This document shows positions 40,841 to 52,022 of a stretch of DNA of 64,000 nt, piece by piece. Location of the stretch: NCBI GenBank assembly GCA_038380435.1, contig JAWZYU010000034.1, forward strand, positions 3,392,704 to 3,456,703, read 5' to 3'. Below the pieces are notes generated by a model that was not told the origin of the DNA, ran no database searches, and saw only the letters and a list, made by a program, of their open reading frames with translations. How positions within the stretch are numbered: position 1 is the first letter of the stretch; each line of letters opens with the position of its first letter. This DNA comes from Ryuthela nishihirai (taxonomy: Eukaryota; Arthropoda; Arachnida; Araneae; Heptathelidae). Both the position numbers and the translations under genes were made by a program.

Positions 40841-41498
40841 AATAAGTTTTCCTTTGTATACTTTGACATTACTAAACTGATTTTTAGTTTCATGCAGGGC
40901 GTAACAGGGGTGGGGCAAGTGGATCATTCATCCCCCCCCCTTTCTCAATGCTAATAAGGATAGTTTTACTATCAGTACTCTCTGTTTAACTACCGTAATC
41001 AGAAGTGAAACAGTTTAAAAAATGAAATATATATATATGTATTTAATTTCAATTTAATTCTTTCATTTAAATATTTTTCTGAGCATTGGAGTCTTGTGAC
41101 CTGGATATTTATCCCATCTGCAACAATGAAACCACATTGAAGCTGGAAAATAAAGGGAAAGAAACCATTTCTTCATTTTCGAAGATCTCCTTTCGTGTCC
41201 TGATGACAAAGAGAGTTCAATATTTCTGGATGCAACTCTTCATTCTACAAATGTTTGTTTCCACGCTCAACTTCACGCGGATCTCCTTTATTTCGCACGT
41301 CTGAAGGAAACGAAAATCTCTCTTCCATTCAACATATCTGATGCTGTATATAACGATATTTTGAAATAAATATGTTTCATTCATTGAAATGCATCGTATT
41401 CACTTCATCGGTACATCTCATGATTGCGTACAACTTGCGATTGAAATTCAGCGTATTCTCGAATTACGAAACCAATAGCTATCTTAAATTCAAACTTG
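40841..41498. other. Intergenic, no feature seen
   Basis: C-run near 40931 and an AT repeat near 41026. No gene identified. Confidence 0.35.
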
Positions 41499-41508
41499 CA
41501 TTTTCGAT

Positions 41509-41909
41509 GGGGCGGGGTGGCTCAGTCGGTAGCGCGCCAGGCTCGTAATCTGTAGTTCCCAGGTTCGAGTCCCAGCTGGGTCAGCGTTGAGATTTATCTC
41601 CGCAAAATTTCCCCGCCCTGCCCACGGTCAGTAGGGGACACCGATGGGCTTGAAAAGGCTGCCGTCCGTCGGATGGGACGTTAAGCCGTGGTCCCGTGTG
41701 CGGGAGAGCCATACCCTGTGCACGTTAAAGAACACGCTGGATGGCCTTGACGGGAGGCTACCATCTGTCTCCCAACAGCTGTTCCAGTGGGTCCCCTCCC
41801 CCAACCTTCTCTGATGGCCAGGTCACGTGGACCCCGAAGGTCCACGTGACCTGGCCATTTAGCCCATGGTGTGCAAAAAAGTGCCGCTCGGAGGTAAAAC
41901 AACCCAACC
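41509..41909 (+). mobile_element. SINE-A with an acquired palindrome
   Basis: Perfect 10-bp duplication CATTTTCGAT (41499-41508, 41910-41919). Near 41815-41857 the tail contains an extra inverted copy of ATGGCCAGGTCACGTGGAC, forming a hairpin with the normal copy around CCCCGAAGG. Confidence 0.92.
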
Positions 41910-41919
41910 CATTTTCGAT

Positions 41920-42671
41920 ATTAGATGCTGGATTCTTATAACCTAATGTGGGGTGGCACGGGCAGTGGGGAGCCAATAGGAGAGAATTTGTTCTGAAGAT
42001 GACGTATTTGTGTATCCACAGGCCCCCTTAAAAGAGAAAATGAAAATTTTGATTGAAGAAACCACCGGTGATAAAAAGCGATTCGCAGATATAACTGCTC
42101 CACGTAGGGATATAAAAGTTTAATATAACATGGAATAAAACAACACTTGTACGAAATTCGGTACAACAGGTCCAGTGTTTCAGGTATTACATGGCCGAAT
42201 TCTGTTCAATATCGAGTAAATCTGTTTACAGTTTGTATAGTAATAAAGCTCTCAGAAACAATGTACGAAGCCACTGGCAGGTTTCAGAACTGTCAAGAGT
42301 AAGTAGGCATATGGTGAAAGAAAGCTCTGCCTCTTATCAGATGGACAGCCTCCTACATTCCGCTGTACATTCGCCCAACCATGAATGAAGAAATAAAATA
42401 TTGCTAATATTGACGTTAAAAATATTATTCAATTGAAAGTTAGCACTATACCGTCAGCAATAGAGTAGTAAAAGATGGCTACTATTTAGAAAACGGCACA
42501 ATGCATGGCCTGGTATGTAGAGACGAAATCCAATATTGACGTACGAAGGAATTTCACTTGATCAACATGTGGCAGAGACCGTCTTGATGTCTATCCATTC
42601 GCAGATGGTCAATGAAGTAATTCTCTTGATTGTGAACTGCATTGTTGAATACTGCTCATGAATGATTTATA
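41920..42671. other. Intergenic, no feature seen
   Basis: No recognised gene, RNA or repeat. Confidence 0.35.
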
Positions 42672-42673
42672 TA

Positions 42674-43530
42674 CAGGGTGTTTCAAAACTCTCTGTGCAA
42701 ATTTCAATGGGAGATAGGGAACACCAAGACAAACCTTTTTCGTCTATGACGCTGACGTAACCCTTCGGTGCTAGAGGACTCTGACAGAAATATCGGTGGA
42801 GCTGGTACATAAATGAATGGAAACAAGTGTAAGCAACACGTTTATTTAAAGAAGGTACCGACCGGCAACAGCATTGCATGCATGACAGCGTCGAAACATT
42901 GATTGCCGTACATGAAAGATTCCTGGAAGTTCGCGAACAGTTGCAGCGCCGACAACGATTCTTGGGACGAGGTCAACATCTGAGTCAATAGGAGTCTCGT
43001 ATACGAGGTTTTTCATGTGTCCCCAAACGAAGAAATCGAATTAAATCGGGCGATCTTGGTGTCCAGGCGACGGGTCCACCCCGGCCTATCCATCGCCCCC
43101 CCCCCCCCCCCCAAAAAAAAAGTGGCGTTCAGATAACACCACCCATTATTGATGAAGTTTACTGGCGCCCCGTCGTATAGAAACCACATTCTTCTGCGAA
43201 TACCCACGGAAACAACTTCCAGCAGTCCTTGCAACGTTTCATAAATAATAGCTGATAAATCTGACCGTTGAGTCGAGGAGGCAGCAGAAATGGCCCAATC
43301 AAAATGTCATGGACGATACCCTCCCAAACATTGACAGCAAACCGTTGTTGATGACCGTGCGCCATTGTGGCATGTGGATTTTCGCGCGCCCAAACGTGAG
43401 AATTGTGCACATACTCACCCTCACGTGTGAAAGAGGCCTCATCTGAGAAGAGCACATGAGTTGGAAAATCAGGCTGCACCGCGGTCTTCTGCAGAAACCA
43501 GCGCACGAATTCAACACGAAGAGGGTAGTG
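42674..43530 (-). pseudogene. Tc1/mariner-superfamily transposase pseudogene
   Basis: Right-to-left translation: TAVQPDFPTHVLFSDEASFT (first catalytic-type D), HVWARENPHAT, QRFAVNVWEGIV, LIGPFLLPPRLNG, then after a frameshift MWFLYDGAPVNF (second catalytic D motif, DGAP), then after a C/G run FDFFVWGHMKN and LVYETPIDSDVDLVPRIV. The SPDL block before the last motif is corrupted. A long poly-C/poly-A run at 43090-43120 breaks the frame. The left end TA/CAGGGTGTTTC (42674) is mariner-like; the right end is not clear. Non-functional. Confidence 0.85.
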
Positions 43531-43566
43531 CTGAGGTGGTCATAACGTTTTGGCTCTTCGCTGTAT
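43531..43566. mobile_element. Solo end of a different Tc1-like element
   Basis: AGGTGGTCATAACGTTTTGG then CTCTTCGCTGTA is the inward end of a Tc1-like TIR, similar in type to 12326-12408. No partner end found. Confidence 0.5.
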
Positions 43567-43587
43567 ATATTAGATATGCAACATTAG

Positions 43588-44376
43588 CAGCGGTTCTCAA
43601 ACCTTTTGGTCTCAGAACCCCTTTACACTTTTAAAAATTATTGAGGATACCTTCGTTCATTTTCGAAAAAATATCTGCCAAACACTCAAGTCTGAATAAT
43701 CATAGCTTTGTCTGTCAGTCGTTTCTTTTAAGTGGAAATGTCGTTCCATGAAAAAAGCGGTTGGTTCAGATTCCAACTCAAACAATCGCACAAGTACTTT
43801 TCCTCAAGATAATAATCGTACTTCGGTGTGCAGTAAAAATGCTTTATACGTAATTCCCATTTCGTCATACAGAATATTAAAAAGACGTGCATTCAAGGAT
43901 CGAGCTTTAATAAAATTAATAATTTTACTGCTTCATCAAGGAGATTCTTAAGTTGGGTTGGTTGTTTTACCTCTGAGCAGCACTTTTTTGCACACCATGA
44001 GCTAAATGGCCAGGTCACATGAACCCCGAAGGCTCAGAGAAGGTTGTGGGAGGGGACCCACTGGAACAGCTGTTGGGAGACAGATGGTAGCCTCCCGTCA
44101 AGGCCATCCAGCGTGTTCTTTAACGTGCACAGGGTATGGCTTTCCCGCACACGGGGCCACGGCTTAACGTCCCATCCGAAGGACGGCGGCCTTTTCAAGC
44201 CCATCGGTGTCCCCTACTGACCGTGGGCAGGGCGGGGAATTTGGCTTCTTAAGTGGTTCCATGACTTGTTGTATCGTTGGAAAGTGTCACTGCCATATAT
44301 GTTTATGACCCCGCTGACCCCTGAATGAGTCTCGAGGACACCCAAGGTTCCGCGAACCACTGTTTGAGAACCGCTG
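43588..44376. mobile_element. Decayed hAT-like element with nested SINE-A
   Basis: Left end CAGCGGTTCTCAAACC, right end GTTTGAGAACCGCTG: a TIR of about 15 bp or more, continuing imperfectly (TGGTCTCAGAACCCC against the complementary GGTTCCGCGAACCA). The flanking 8-mers (AACATTAG, CACTATAG) match at 5 of 8 positions, so the duplication is uncertain. The interior contains a 67-codon frame of no known type. A truncated SINE-A sits inside. Confidence 0.7.
43953..44245 (-). mobile_element. SINE-A, 5'-truncated
   Basis: Tail and core only; it stops at GGCGGGGAATTT, before the tRNA head. 8-bp duplication TTCTTAAG (43945-43952, 44246-44253). A 5' truncation with duplication is typical of LINE-driven insertion. 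Confidence 0.88.
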
Positions 44377-44563
44377 CACTATAGTAAGGGGAATGAAAGA
44401 ATTGCCTGACTGGAATGAATGCAAGGTTCTTATGATTCTCCTTTTTTCCAGAATTTTCCTCGTCAATTTGTGTAATAACATTGAATTGCCCCTCAGTACC
44501 AGTAATCCTTTAAAAATAGTTAAATTCGGAACACGTGAATTATGGTTTCTCCCACCGTGTTTT

Positions 44564-44930
44564 GGGGGCAGGGGTGGCTCAGTCGGTAGCGCGTCAGGCT
44601 CGTAATCTGTAGTTCCCAGGTTCGAGTCCCAGCTAGGTCAGCGTTGAGATTTATCTCCGCAAAATTCTCCGCCCTGCCCACGGTCAGTAGGGGACACCGA
44701 TGGGCTTGGAAAGGCCGCCGTCCGTCGGATGGGACGTTCAGCCATACTCTGTGCACGTTAAAGAACACGCTGGATGGCCTTGACGGGAGGCTACCATCTG
44801 TCTCCCAACAGCTGTTCCAGTGGGTCCCCTCCCCCAACCTTCTCTGAGCCTTCGGGGTCTATGTGACCTGGCCATTTAGCTCCTGGTGTGCAAAAAAGTG
44901 CCGCTCAGAGGTAAAACAACCCAACCCAAA
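44564..44930 (+). mobile_element. SINE-A
   Basis: Head starts GGGGGCAGGGGTGGCTC. A ~25-bp deletion in the core near GGGACGTTCAGCCATAC. Its tail and 3' flank are duplicated (see 44829-45177). Confidence 0.9.
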
Positions 44931-45177
44931 TCCATCGTCAAGAAATATTACGAGTCCCCAAATAAGAATAAGAGTTTCAAAATCGAAATGTCTTGAGTAG
45001 ACTTCCCCCAACCTTCTCTGACCCTTCGGGGTCTATGTGACCTGGCCATTTAGCCCATGGTGTGCAAAAAAAGTGCCGCTCAGAGGTAAAACAACCCAAC
45101 CCAAATCCATCGTCAAGAAATATTACGAGTCCCCAAATAAGAATAAGAGTTTCAAAATCGAAATGTCTTGAGTAGAC
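44829..45177. repeat. 174-bp tandem duplication: SINE tail plus flank
   Basis: The block from TCCCCCAACCTTCTCTG through the SINE tail and about 70 bp of unique flank (ending TTGAGTAGACT) occurs twice, with a period of 174 bp. Flank sequence in both copies shows a DNA-level duplication after insertion. Confidence 0.9.
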
Positions 45178-45494
45178 TTTGACATTTGGCGGGAAGCACA
45201 TGCTGAGGTTTTTCAGAGGCCCATCAAGGTACACCTTAGACGAATATACGCATAGAACAAGAGATGAGATGGTGTTACTGGAGAATATAAGACAACTCAT
45301 GAATTCTCGCTGGAAGTAGTTCGATTGATAAACGAAATAAATAATAAAAAGGAGGGTGGTGGTGGCGGCAAAAGACTGCATTTACCTTGCAGTATAACAC
45401 TGACCTCTCCATTTTAGAGGTCTTTAAAATAATCCTTGTAAAATGCTTGAAATGTGCACGTTAAATCATTTTTGCCGCTATTACGCTTATTAAA
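45177..45494. other. Intergenic, low-copy repeat
   Basis: CACTGACCTCTCCATTTTAG to about 45460 resembles 50125-50200. Not a gene. Confidence 0.35.
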
Positions 45495-45790
45495 ATAAAT
45501 AAATAAATAAATAAATACCCCCTCAAGCAGCTGCTTGCCACAGAAGTCTGACAGGAGCCTGTCAGTTTATATGCCAAAGTAGAAGGTCTGAGAGGATGGC
45601 AGGACCTCAGCAGAAAAACGACACACACATCCATGCTTTACCCGGGGCTCGAACCCGGTCCCTTAGATCAGTAGCCTAGCGCGCTAACCACTCGGCCATG
45701 GGACGGCTGAAAAAACGACCATGCCTTACCCCGGGACTAGAACCCAGGTCCCTTAGATCAGTAGCCAAGAGCGCTAACCACTCGGGGGAG
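45495..45790 (-). mobile_element. SINE-B with (TAAA)n tail and second head
   Basis: On this strand an (AAAT)n run (45495-45520) is followed by CAAGCAGCTGCTTGCCACAG, GGCAGGACCTCAGCAGAAAA and a tRNA head (45648-45705: GGCTCGAACCC .. GCGCTAACCACTCGGCCATG). A second, shorter head lies at 45730-45785. Read on the minus strand it is head, body, (TTTA)n tail. Confidence 0.8.
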
Positions 45791-46064
45791 CATGGCACTC
45801 TTAGCCGCCTCCCTTCCCATAGATACTGCCTTGAATCGGTTTCGGATCCAATAAGCCAATTTCTATTCAAAATCAGAGTTGGAGATGCATCCAACGAAAA
45901 GAGGATATGTTTCCAAACATTGCGGGTGTAATTTTGATATCTTCTGCAGACAGAAGTTCTTGTGAAAAAGATCTCGTAGTGTTTCTGATATATGAAGTGA
46001 TCAGATCACGTGGTCCATGTTTAAAACGTTTATGCTCATGTTAATAGTTCAAAGCACTGACGTA

Positions 46065-46278
46065 CAGTCGCTCAAAAAAGTATCCGAACGCCATGGTTGA
46101 TTACAGAATTCAGAAAAAATATCTGGCAACGATTTTTTTAGAAATTAGTGATCTGGCAACCTTCGTGTCACGTGACACGAAGATTGCCAGATCACTAATT
46201 TCTAAAAAAATCGTTGCCAGATATTTTTTCTGAATTCTGTAATCAACCATGGCGTTCGGATACTTTTTTGAGCGACTG
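46065..46278. mobile_element. 214-bp Tc1-like foldback MITE
   Basis: Same family as 26418-26632. Near-perfect hairpin; TA flanks (46063-46064, 46279-46280). The base pair change near each end (ACGCCATGG / CCATGGCGT against ACACTATGG / CCATAGTGT) is compensated on both arms. Confidence 0.9.
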
Positions 46279-46280
46279 TA

Positions 46281-47474
46281 CAACATACCCAGCTGGAGAC
46301 CAGGGATTCCGGAACATTCCCCTCGCCGATAATCCGTCGTCTGATACGAAATCTCAAACTTGTCTATCTGCTTGGAAATCCAAAACAGCTGTTTTGGTAT
46401 AATTTTATTTCAGTCCCAGAGTATATGTCCGACACTAAAAATAGATTTCAAAAATAACTATAAAATTTTATTTCATATAGAATATCATTTTAAGTTTTTG
46501 TGCCCACCCCCGACTCTAGGGGGAGACGATATATCCTCCCCCCTTGAAACTTAATCCCAGGTACGTCCTGGCTCCAAGGGATTTTTTTTTTTGACTGAAA
46601 CACTGAGATTCCTTCTATTCTAAAATAAAAACAGAAATTTTTAGAAATAATTCAAACACAGAATTACAAAATATATAAATATTTCAAACACGATTTTTCC
46701 CAAAACTTGCTTTTATGGACTACACTTGTGGTCTAGTGATTAATGTAGGTATTCAAGCGGATATCTACCGTTTCTTTTATAATTTGAAATTTTATTTTCA
46801 TTAGTGTTTGGTTTAGTTGACAAAGTTATTGGGAAAATGTGGAAGTCCAGAATGCATCTTTTCAGATGTAGGGTGATATTTAAAATGATATAGGCCCCCA
46901 CCAAACTTTTAAGAATGCTAGTAAGGGTAAATGGAGACAGAAAAAAAAAAGGATTTAAATTGTGCATATTTCCAGCAAATTTCAAGAAATGTTTCAAACA
47001 CTCCTAAAATGGTAAAATGGAAGTCAAAACACTATGCTTCAATGAAATCTCGCCTTTTTACCCCCCCCCCCCCCTTTTAATTTTTTCCAGCTCGATTTGG
47101 TCACTAGACAGCAATCCCACTTTTTATTCTTTAAACCTGGGCATGGATACACGTAATCCTCATTTAAAGCAACCCCAACTGTGGGAAGAATTAATTAAAA
47201 AAATACGCACACATGCTCAAGCCATTTATACTCTAATTAGGTAAAAGAATATCCCCGTTGAACAAAGGAGATGTATTCCTCGGAGATCCACGTTAAAGAG
47301 GGTATTTTTGGAAAAATATAATTGCAGAGGGTAAGTACCTGCGACTCTCCAGATACATGCCAGAGCACTCTACCAGCTAACCGAACCTTCGGCAGATAAT
47401 TTGCTTCCAGAATGTGACCTTTATGCATTTCGCTAAATGTGGGTGACCTTGCGCCATCTATAATCAGTGAAGGC
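46281..47474. other. Intergenic, low-copy repeat and homopolymers
   Basis: T-run near 46582, C-run near 47060; a relative of the 40038 repeat near 46890-46980. No gene. Confidence 0.35.
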
Positions 47475-47491
47475 AACTTATTTTCCAATTG

Positions 47492-48880
47492 GATTGGATT
47501 GTTTTACCTCTGAGCGGCACATTTTTGCACACCATGGGCTAAATGGCCATGCCACAAGGACCCGAAGGCTCAGAGAAGGTTGGGGGAGGGAACCCACTGG
47601 AACAGCTGTTGGGAGACAGATGGTAGTCTCCCGTCAACGCCATCCAGCGTGTTCTTGAACGTTCGGTTGTTTTACTTCTGAGCGGCACTTTTTTGCACAC
47701 CATGGGCTAAATGGCCAGGTTACATGGACCCCGAAGGCTCAGAGAAGGTTGGGGGAGGGAACCCACTGGAACAGCTGTTGGGAGACAGATGGTAGTCTCC
47801 CTTCAAGGCCATCCAGCGTGTTCTTGAACGTTGGGTTGTTTTACCACTGAGCGGCACTTTTTTGCACACCATGGGCTATATGGCCAGGTCACATGGACCC
47901 CGAAGGCTCAGAGAAGGTTGGGGGAGGGAACCCACTGGAACAGCTGTTGGGAGACAGATGGTAGCCTCCCTTCAAGGCCATCCAGCGTGTTCTTGAACGT
48001 TGGGTTGTTTTACTTCTGAGCGGCACTTTTTTGCACAACATGGGCTAAATGGTCACAAGGACTCCGAAGGCTCAGAGAAGGTTGGGGGAGGGAACCCACT
48101 GGAACAGCTGTTGGGAGACAGATGGTAGTCTCCCGTCAAGGCCATCCAGCGTGTTCTTGAACGTTGGGTTGTTTTACTTCTGAGCGGCACTTTTTTGCAC
48201 ACCAGGGGCTATATGGCCAGGTCACATGGACCCCGAAGGCTCAGAGAAGGTTGGGGGAGGGAACCCACTGGAACAGCTGTTGGGAGACAGATGGTAGCCT
48301 CCCTTCAAGGCCATCCAGCGTGTTCTTGAACGTTGGGTTGTTTTACCACTGAGCGGCACTTTTTTGCACACCATGGGCTATATGGCCAGGTCACATGGAC
48401 CCCGAAGGCTCAGAGAAGGTTGGGGGAGGGAACCCACTGGAACAGCTGTTGGGAGACAGATGGTAGCCTCCCTTCAAGGCCATCCAGCGTGTTCTTGAAC
48501 GTTGGGTTGTTTTACTTCTGAGCGGCACTTTTTTGCATAACATGGGCTAAATGGTCACATGGACCCCGAAGGCTCAGAGAACGTTGGAGGAGGGGACCCA
48601 CTGGAACAGCTGTTGGGAGACAGATGGTAGCCCCCCGTCAAGGCCATCCAGCGTGTTCTTTAACGTGCACAGGGTATGGCTCTCCCGCACACGGGGCCAC
48701 AGCTTAACGTCCCATCCGAAGAACTGCGGCCTTTTCAAGCCCATTGGTGTCCCCTACTGACCGTGGGCAGGGCGGGGAAATTTTTGCGGAGATAAATCTC
48801 AACGCTGACCCAGCTGGGACTCGAACCTGGGAACTACAGATTACGAGCCTGGCGCGCCACCGACTGAGCCACCCCCACCC
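47492..48880 (-). mobile_element. SINE-A with seven tandem tail units
   Basis: Units start at about 47492, 47661, 47830, 47999, 48163, 48332 and 48501; only the last continues into core and tRNA head (ending about 48880). A single perfect 17-bp duplication AACTTATTTTCCAATTG (47475-47491, 48881-48897) encloses the whole array. Units 2-3-4 and 5-6-7 correspond one to one (period 502 bp): units 3 and 6 share TTACCACTGAGC and GGGCTATATGG, units 4 and 7 share a CCAGG deletion before GGTCACA. Confidence 0.93.
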
Positions 48881-48897
48881 AACTTATTTTCCAATTG

Positions 48898-49567
48898 CTG
48901 CTAAAGAATCATATGCTAATGAAAAAGTCATCCACTCTTAAGTGTTACTAATGAAAAATCAATCCATAGTAAATACACAGATTAGCTAAAGATGCACAAT
49001 TCAATAAATAATTTTTTCCAAATAATTATTTATTCAATTTTGTATCTACAGGAAATCTGTATATTTACCATGGATTTATTTTTCGATTTGTTTGCTTTTT
49101 GCATACATTATTGATATCTTTTATGCTTTTTTAATGATAATACATGTTTCCTTTCAAGATATATAATTATGCTTCACATTTTTATTGAAAAATTATAAAA
49201 TTATGTAAAAATGTCAATATCATCGATTAGTTAATATTACAATTAATTTCTTAATAGGGAAAGAATCTAGGTATTTTGCTCTGCTTGTCTTCGTTTTGTG
49301 GTAATATTTGTTTGGAACTTTCCAAAAAGTTATCACTGCCGCATTTTACGGCATCCACTACGAAAGTAAAATCATTATTATGCTCCTCCAACAAATCTAT
49401 GCATTTTAAAGACGTTTTACTAAGGAAAAGCTAAAATAAATTACATTGAAGGGAGATGTAAAACTTGTACATCAAAACATCCTATTTAATGAATAAAATA
49501 ACTCTACGAAAGGTAAAGAAGCAAAAGTGAAACCCAAAAATCAAACTAATCTACCTTGCGTAAAAGT
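48898..49567. other. A+T-rich intergenic DNA
   Basis: Very A+T-rich, no feature seen. Confidence 0.4.
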
Positions 49568-49580
49568 TTCGTCACCATAT

Positions 49581-49975
49581 TGGGTTGGGTTGTTTTACCT
49601 CTGAGCGGCACTTTTTTGCACACCATGGGCTAAATGGCCAGATCACATGGACCCCGAAGGCTCAGAGAAGGTTGGGGGAGGGGACCCACTGGAACAGCTG
49701 TTGGGAGACAGATGGTAGCCTCCCGTCAAGGCCATCCAGCGTGTTCTTTAACGTGCACAGGGTATGGCTCTCCCGCACACGGGGCCACGGCTTAACGTCC
49801 CATCCGACGGACGGCGGCCTTTCCAAGCCCGTCGGTGTCCCCTACTGACCGTGGGCAGGGCGGGGAATTTTGCGGAGATAAATCTCAACGCTGACCCAGC
49901 TGGGACTCGAACCTGGGAACTGCAGATTACGAGCCTGGCGCGCTACCTACTGAGCCACCCCCCCCCCCCCCCCCC
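49581..49975 (-). mobile_element. SINE-A with expanded C-run at its 5' end
   Basis: 13-bp duplication TTCGTCACCATAT (49568-49580, 49976-49988). The head end has a run of about 19 C where others have CCCCCGCCCC. Confidence 0.93.
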
Positions 49976-49988
49976 TTCGTCACCATAT

Positions 49989-50578
49989 AAGTCCGTGTAT
50001 TCTAATGTAATCAAATACCAAAAGACAGGTCTGAATGTAGAAAAACTAAAGGGGAGGAGGCAAACGACCCAATCGAGCTGGAAAAGTGAAAAAGTGGGGG
50101 GGAAGAGATTGGATTCCCATTGCAGGGTTATATTTTCCCCTCCACTTCAGAGGTTTCTAAAAATTACTTTAAAAATATGTAAAAGATGTAGAAGTTTAAT
50201 AATTTTTGGTCTCCATTACAATTACTAGCATTTCTTAAAGTGCGGAAGCATTGCTTCTTGCCATCCCCAACCCCTAGAGACGTCGCTGCCAACAGGCATC
50301 ACTTGAACAAAGAAATTTCTTTCTGAGAAGTTTTATTTTATTATTCGCATCAATGGATATCTGACGAGAGGTCCATTAATCCAGATTATTTTATGGAATC
50401 CACTAAGGCTCCATAAAATATAAAATGTATGCACATTATATATAAAATGTATGCACATTATATATAAATGTATACACTATACACACTATAAAATCTTCTA
50501 TAAAGTCTTCCCTGTAATCGCAAGAAGGGACCATGGGTATCTGCAAGAAGGACCGAGCTTTGCGGTGAAACTCTTTTA
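49989..50578. other. Intergenic, low-copy repeat
   Basis: 50100-50200 resembles 45355-45480. A short repeat ATATAAAATGTATGCACATT occurs twice at 50419-50455. No gene. Confidence 0.35.
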
Positions 50579-51195
50579 CCAAAACGGCAGTAATGCCGCC
50601 GAATTTGCAAGAAAGCCGCACTTACCGTTTGCACCAGATATAAACATATTTTTGTTTATGGGATTATTTGAAAAGCAGAGTTTACCAAGGGAATGTTGAA
50701 TCGCTTGCTGAACTGAAGGCAAGAATAATAGACCATGTTGCAGCCATTCCCCGAGACATAGGGGCGGGGGTGGCTCAGTCGATAGCGCGCCAGGCTCGTA
50801 ATCTGTAGTTCCCAGGTTCGAGTCCCAGCTGGGTCAGCGTTGAGATTTATCTCCGCAAAAATTCCCGCCTTGCCCACGGTCAGTAGGGGACATCGATGGG
50901 CTTGGAAAGGCCGTCGTCCGTCGGATGGGACGTTAAGCCGTGGTCCCGTGTGCGGGAGAGCCATACCCTGTGCACGTTAAAGAACACGCTGGATGGCCTT
51001 GACGGGAGGCTACCATCTGTCTTCCAACAGCTGTTCCAGTGGGTCCCCTCCCCCAACCTTCTCTGAGCCTTCGGGGTCCATGTGACCTGGCCATTTAGCC
51101 CACGGTGTGCAAAAAAGTGCACTCAGAGGTAAAACAACCCAACCCCGAGACATGTCTCTAGCAACTGCGGACCATGCCGTATTACAATTCTGCAG
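50579..51195 (+). pseudogene. Mariner/Tc1 transposase C-terminal remnant, split by SINE-A
   Basis: Plus strand: FARKPHLPFAPD (worn form of the ARSPDLTPCD catalytic block), then WDYLKSRVYQGNVESLAELK and ARIIDHVAAIPRD, then, after SINE-A at 50760-51142, MSLATADHAVLQF. The catalytic aspartate of SPD is replaced by H. A paralogous fragment is at 54633-54870. Confidence 0.78.
50760..51142 (+). mobile_element. SINE-A, full length
   Basis: 11-bp duplication CCCCGAGACAT (50749-50759, 51143-51153) within the transposase remnant. Confidence 0.93.
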
Positions 51196-52022
51196 ACCTC
51201 CAAGTACCTACCACTCCAATGACCTTACCCTCTGTTTTCCAGCATTGGTCAAAGCTTCAGCTGGTCGGATGATCCTGACACCTGGGGCAGTGACCACTTC
51301 CGCTGCACATTGTTTGTTTCCAAAGGGATGTGCAGCTCTGAGAAGAACGTCAAAGCTTATCGACTGGTAGCTCTTTCAACAGATCTCGTCTGAAGAACTC
51401 ACTGCCATCATTACTACAGAACTCAGTGCAGTGTGAGAGGTCTTCATTGCTGCCCTGACTCTCCTATCTTTCCACTGTTTACGATCTCGACTCTTGGTCA
51501 TCTGCCCCTTTTGGATATCCACTATAAGCGGCTTCGCACCATTCGCAACCGAGCCAAAAATCACCCTACTAGCATGGTAGATTTCCAGACATTCTTCATG
51601 CTGCAATCAGAACGTACCTGAACCGCCGTGAAAGGTTCAGGTGGCTATCCTTCTGCTCCAGCATCAATGTCTTCTCCCCTTCTTAGAAAGTCTTGAAGAA
51701 CGTCAGGAACTTGACAGGAAAGCAGCAGCCTGCCCTCCCTTTCCATGCCCTGTTCCGTGAGGAGGATTTAGCCACCACTGCTACTGTCTTCTTGCAGAAC
51801 CTCACCTCTTCCCTTCCTGCCCCACTGGTGGCTAATCTGGATATGGATCAGCAGCCCTGCTCTGGGACTGAGCCTTGCTATAATGATCCTTTCACCTTGC
51901 AGGAAGTCACCTCTGCAATTGGGGTTTCGAAGCACTCGTCGGCCCTAGGCCCTGATGGCGTCAGCTATACTCAGTTAACAATCCTCTCGATTAAATATTG
52001 AATAAACTCGACTTTTTTGGTA

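Noticed and set aside
49585..49848. Recurrent 87-aa frame MGCFTSERHFFAHHG... at many loci
   Set aside because: It is the translation of the SINE-A tail and core on its reverse strand. It recurs because the SINE does; indels and stops vary freely between copies.
49764..50000. Recurrent 69-aa frame MALPHTGPRLNVPSDG...
   Set aside because: Another frame through SINE-A (core plus tRNA head). No sign of protein-level constraint.
50761..50835. tRNA gene at the start of each SINE-A copy
   Set aside because: A and B boxes are present but the cloverleaf is imperfect and the sequence continues into the SINE body; it occurs about 20 times with target duplications, so it is a SINE head.
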